DNA from: Chloroflexota bacterium
GTDB lineage: Bacteria; Chloroflexota; Chloroflexia; JAMDCE01
NCBI GenBank assembly: GCA_023489135.1
Contig: JAMDCE010000336.1
Location: 1 to 23,776 of the forward strand
DNA length: 23,776 nucleotides
Direction of reading: 5' to 3'
Shown piece by piece: positions 23,674 through 23,776 of this stretch. The position numbers were made by a program, and so were the translations under genes. The notes under the pieces were generated by a model. That model saw only the letters and a program-made list of their open reading frames with translations, did not search any database and was not told the origin of the DNA. The stretch's first letter is position 1. Every line of letters begins with the position of its first letter.

Positions 23674-23776
23674 GCTGGGGTCAGCGGAACTGAAGTTCTC
23701 AGTGTAACCAATGCTTGCCTGGACCTCAGCCGACTGCCCATCGAGCGGCTATCTTGAAAACTCTGTAATCCAGGCG
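23674..23776 (-). repeat. Right arm of perfect 103-bp inverted repeat
   Basis: This arm runs to the last base of the window and is the exact reverse complement of 23061-23163. The true outer end, any target-site duplication and any further extension lie outside the window. Confidence 0.95.

Overview
The window is almost entirely one surface-polysaccharide locus. GC content is moderate to high by eye. Nineteen minus-strand genes run from position 22640 down to 1796 with almost no gaps, many joined by 4-base ATGA, GTGA or TTGA overlaps, so they very likely form one operon. No phage, IS transposase, CRISPR array, tRNA or rRNA was recognised. The gene style (frequent TTG and GTG starts, FemAB/GNAT-type acyltransferases beside DegT aminotransferases, a Wzy-type export set without any outer-membrane export gene) fits an uncultured Chloroflexota-like or other monoderm bacterium. 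That taxonomic guess is inference only. Layout from left to right: (1) 1-1644, plus strand, the 3' part of a secreted-type protein with two parallel beta-helix domains joined by a Pro/Thr/Gln hexapeptide-repeat linker; it converges on the operon end across a hairpin. (2) 1796-5539, the operon tail: AsnB-type amidotransferase and two SAM methyltransferases. (3) 5540-9226, the polymer assembly set: Wzy/O-antigen ligase-like polymerase, Wzx flippase and a short Wzz without a kinase domain. (4) 9237-11821, one GT4 glycosyltransferase and one CapK-like adenylate-forming enzyme. (5) 11845-18122, a repeated module of DegT aminotransferase plus GNAT/FemAB-like acyltransferase (two full copies, a FemAB protein between them, and a decayed third acyltransferase). 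(6) 18119-19761, WlbB-like acetyltransferase and WlbA-like Gfo/Idh/MocA dehydrogenase. (7) 19896-22640, another FemAB-like protein, the lipid-linked initiating sugar phosphotransferase, and a membrane protein with a degenerate GGDEF domain as first gene. (8) 22641-23776, about 1.1 kb without a convincing gene, holding an ops-like GGCGGTAG element in the operon leader and a perfect 103-bp inverted repeat around a 510-bp core. How the genes may work together: the phosphotransferase starts a lipid-linked glycan. WlbA, WlbB and a DegT enzyme point to an acetamido sugar, probably a uronic acid. The GT4 enzyme (and others not in the window) extends it, Wzx flips it, and Wzy with Wzz polymerises it. 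AsnB, the methyltransferases, CapK and the four acyltransferase-like proteins would decorate it, possibly with amides or amino acids. The most unusual points are the excess of aminoacyl/acyl-transfer type enzymes over glycosyltransferases (one GT4), the duplicated DegT-GNAT module with a decaying third copy, and the inverted repeat plus ops-like element upstream of the operon.
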